Assembly (NCBI RefSeq): GCF_033366695.1
Contig: NZ_JAOBTQ010000001.1
Coordinates: 3,596,001 to 3,660,000, forward strand
From: Streptomyces sp. SCL15-4
GTDB taxonomy: Bacteria; Actinomycetota; Actinomycetes; Streptomycetales; Streptomycetaceae
Reading direction: 5' to 3'
DNA length: 64,000 bases
Part shown: positions 62,143-64,000 of the stretch, in pieces
How positions within the stretch are numbered: the stretch's first letter is position 1
Layout: every line of letters starts with the position of its first letter
Made by a program: the position numbers and the translations under genes
The notes under the pieces: generated by a model
What the model saw: the letters and a program-made list of their open reading frames with translations, nothing else
The model's database searches: none
What the model was told of the DNA's origin: nothing

Positions 62143-63151
62143 AGCCGGCGCGGTGGACCACCGCGTCGCACAGCTCGACCAGGGCGGCCTTGGCGTCGCA
62201 CTCCGGCAGCGGGGCGAGCGCGGCGCGCGCCTCCTCCGCGTACCGGACCGTGTCCCGGCGGGCCTGCTCCAGCGCGGGGTGGGCGCGCAGCGCGGCCAGC
62301 GCCCGGGTGTGCCGGGCGTCGTCGCTGAGGTCGGAGTCCAGCAGCTCGCACAGCGCGATGTCCTCGGCCAGCCCCAGCCGGGCGGCCCGCTCGCGCAGCC
62401 GGAGCACCGGCAGGGTCGGGATGCCCTCGCGCAGGTCGGTGCCGGGGGTCTTGCCGGACTCGTGGGAGTCGGAGGCGATGTCCAGGACGTCGTCCGCCAG
62501 CTGGAAGGCGACGCCGAGCCGCTCGCCGTACTGGGTGAGCACGTCCACGACCCGCTCGCCGGCGCCGGACATCATCGCGCCGAACCGGCAGGACACCGCC
62601 ACCAGGGAGCCGGTCTTGCCGGCCAGCACGTCCAGGTAGTGCTCGACCGGGTCGCGGCCGTCCGTCGGGCCCGCGGTCTCCAGGATCTGCCCGGTGACCA
62701 GCCGTTCGAACGCCAGGGCCTGCACCCGGACCGCCTCCGGGCCGAGGTCGGCGAGGATCTGGGAGGCGCGGGCGAAGAGGAAGTCGCCGGTGAGGACCGC
62801 GACGGAGTTGCCCCAGCGGGTGTTGGCGCTGTCCACCCCGCGGCGCACGGCCGCCTCGTCCATGACGTCGTCGTGGTACAGCGTGGCCAGGTGGGTCAGC
62901 TCCACGACCACGGCCGAGGGCACGACGCCCGGCGCGTACGGGTCGCCGAACTGGGCGGCGAGCATCACGAGCAGTGGCCGGAATCGTTTGCCGCCGGCCC
63001 GTACCAGGTGCTGCGCGGCCTCGGTGATGAACGGGACCTCGCTCTTGGTGGCATCGAGCAAGCCTTCCTCGACAGCCGCCAATCCGGCCTGGACATCGGC
63101 TTCCAGAGCCTGGTCCCGCACGCTCAGCCCGAACGGCCCGACGACGGTCAC
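62141..63151 (-). CDS. trans-polyprenyl diphosphate synthase
   Basis: 336-aa class I prenyltransferase. First Asp-rich motif DDVMD (residues 94-98) and second DDVLD (near residue 220), with the GKRFRPLLVML and GKTGSLVAVS regions. It builds a long-chain polyprenyl diphosphate, in actinobacteria probably for the menaquinone side chain; the exact chain length cannot be read from this view. Upstream of it lies a long intergenic region with the riboswitch. A hairpin overlaps its stop codon. Confidence 0.92.
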   Translation of the reverse strand: MTVVGPFGLSVRDQALEADVQAGLAAVEEGLLDATKSEVPFITEAAQHLVRAGGKRFRPLLVMLAAQFGDPYAPGVVPSAVVVELTHLATLYHDDVMDEAAVRRGVDSANTRWGNSVAVLTGDFLFARASQILADLGPEAVRVQALAFERLVTGQILETAGPTDGRDPVEHYLDVLAGKTGSLVAVSCRFGAMMSGAGERVVDVLTQYGERLGVAFQLADDVLDIASDSHESGKTPGTDLREGIPTLPVLRLRERAARLGLAEDIALCELLDSDLSDDARHTRALAALRAHPALEQARRDTVRYAEEARAALAPLPECDAKAALVELCDAVVHRAG

Positions 63152-63713
63152 GAGGGGTCTCCTGTCTGCTGGTGTCTGCTGGCGATTACACGGTTTGTCG
63201 ATAGGTCGCTGCCATCACTCAAGTCAGCGTATCCGGTCCTGTTTCGATCACCGATAGCGCCCACCGGTCCAGCTCGGGTGGTATCGAACCATGACCGGCA
63301 TGGTTTTGATCACACGGCAATAAGGGACATATATCGACTTAACGGTAATCCAGATGCCGTGTCGCGACCTCTCCGCACCTTCCTCACCCCCACTCTCCCT
63401 TCACCATCCCTTACGACAACGACGGGCGGCACATCCCGGGTTCCGTCACGACTCGGACTTCGGGCCCGAATCCTACTAATCCGCCATGTCTGATTTTAAG
63501 CCTTTTGCCTTTTCGTGAATTGGGTCACGCGCCCGGCCGGCCCGCACGCTCCGCCGCACTCCTCTCCCACCCTTGCCCCGTCGGCGAGTTGAGAACCGGC
63601 GACCGCAAAGGATCAAGCACCTCATACGGCGTCGATCAAGGTCAAAAGACGCATTGCATGAATCCGGTACTTGTTCCCGACATCTGCTCTCGCATACGTT
63701 CCGGGCCGTCGGG
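63152..63713. other. long intergenic region, no gene
   Basis: About 560 nt without a credible frame between the prenyltransferase gene and the riboswitch. It is more A/T-rich than its surroundings (for instance CATATATCGACTTAACGG near 63329), which suits promoters for both neighbours. I see no palindrome strong enough to name a regulator. Confidence 0.55.
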
Positions 63714-63909
63714 CGGACGCCTAATCCTGCCGCCGCCCGCGAAACCCATTCACGAACTCATTCGTACGGCAGGAGCGGGGGACCCAGGTAAGCCGCCGCG
63801 CCGGACGGCATCGCGCCGCGCCGGCACGGCTAGGGGTGAAGCCGTGCCTCCTCCCGGGCACGGCCGGGCGCCTCCCCGCCCGAACCCGACAGCTCACCTC
63901 GCAGGCGCC
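63714..63909 (+). promoter_or_regulatory. ydaO-yuaA (c-di-AMP) riboswitch
   Basis: Conserved blocks of the ydaO class appear in order: GCGGGGGACCCAGG (63756 onward), GGGGTGAAGCCG (63833 onward) and CCCGAACCCGACAGCTCACC followed by TCGCAGGCG (63879-63906). The 5' CGG-CGCC near 63714 pairs with GGCG-CCG at the 3' end to form P1. In streptomycetes this element controls cell-wall hydrolase genes such as rpfA in response to cyclic di-AMP. Confidence 0.93.
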
Positions 63910-63923
63910 GGAGAGGAACTTTC

Positions 63924-64000
63924 GATGTCTGCCGCCGCTCAGCACCGCCGTACCCGGAACGCCCGCCTCGTCCGCGCCCTCGCCGCCGCCTGCACCGGCG
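63924..64000 (+). CDS. secreted protein (N-terminus only; cut by window end)
   Basis: The ATG at 63924, with GAGAGGAA upstream just after the riboswitch, starts MSAAAQHRRTRNARLVRALA, the basic start of a signal peptide; the rest lies outside the window. By genetic context it is probably a resuscitation-promoting-factor or NlpC/P60-type wall hydrolase, the usual targets of this riboswitch; that is inference. Confidence 0.7.

Overview
The window is chromosomal DNA from a streptomycete. G+C is very high with strong third-position bias, GTG and TTG starts are frequent, and the gene order is the conserved core order of the genus: rpoBC, rplJL, rplKA, nusG, secE, tRNA-Trp, aspC, add ... murB, the hadA/hadB-like pair, rpmG, tRNAs ... 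a partial nuo cluster, korAB and a polyprenyl synthase. No plasmid, phage, insertion sequence or CRISPR signal was seen, and every core gene I read is intact.

Layout. 0-15 kb (minus strand): transcription and translation block rpoC, rpoB, rplL, rplJ, a lipoprotein gene, rplA, rplK, a small membrane-protein gene wedged between nusG and rplK, nusG, secE and tRNA-Trp. 15-24 kb: aspC, an adenosine deaminase, a divergent TetR/NAD(P)-binding-protein pair, murB, two MaoC/hot-dog dehydratases, rpmG, tRNA-Met, tRNA-Thr, and an amidohydrolase-like gene that appears to have lost catalytic residues. 24-30.4 kb: a HATPase-PAS-GAF-PP2C phosphatase, tRNA-Tyr, yajQ, small membrane proteins and an APC permease. 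30.5-35.2 kb is the most unusual part: small secreted proteins, two secreted proteins with long polyasparagine runs, and a large LuxR-family ATPase regulator between them; then htpX. 36.3-46.2 kb: nuoABC-HIJKLMN with no nuoD, E, F or G, and a nuoC with a very long repeat-bearing tail. 46.4-50.4 kb: two paralogous sensor kinases and one NarL-type response regulator. 50.6-53.6 kb: korAB. 53.6-64 kb: a divergent HxlR/NmrA-like pair, rarD, a VOC protein, a TPR-like protein, an NADPH-dependent FMN reductase-like protein, a LolA-like/ABC transporter operon, a trans-polyprenyl synthase, and at the right edge a ydaO-type (c-di-AMP) riboswitch in front of a secreted-protein gene cut off by the window end.

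How the genes fit together. The left block makes the transcription/translation core and the SecE translocon subunit. The partial Nuo complex and the ferredoxin-dependent KorAB enzyme lie 5 kb apart, and the polyprenyl synthase probably supplies the menaquinone side chain, so the right half leans towards respiration. The regulatory pairs (TetR/NmrA-like and HxlR/NmrA-like) each have a visible symmetric operator in their divergent promoter. The polyasparagine locus has no function I can assign. It is the best candidate here for an undescribed cell-surface system. All homology statements come from reading the sequence and knowledge of the families; no search was run.
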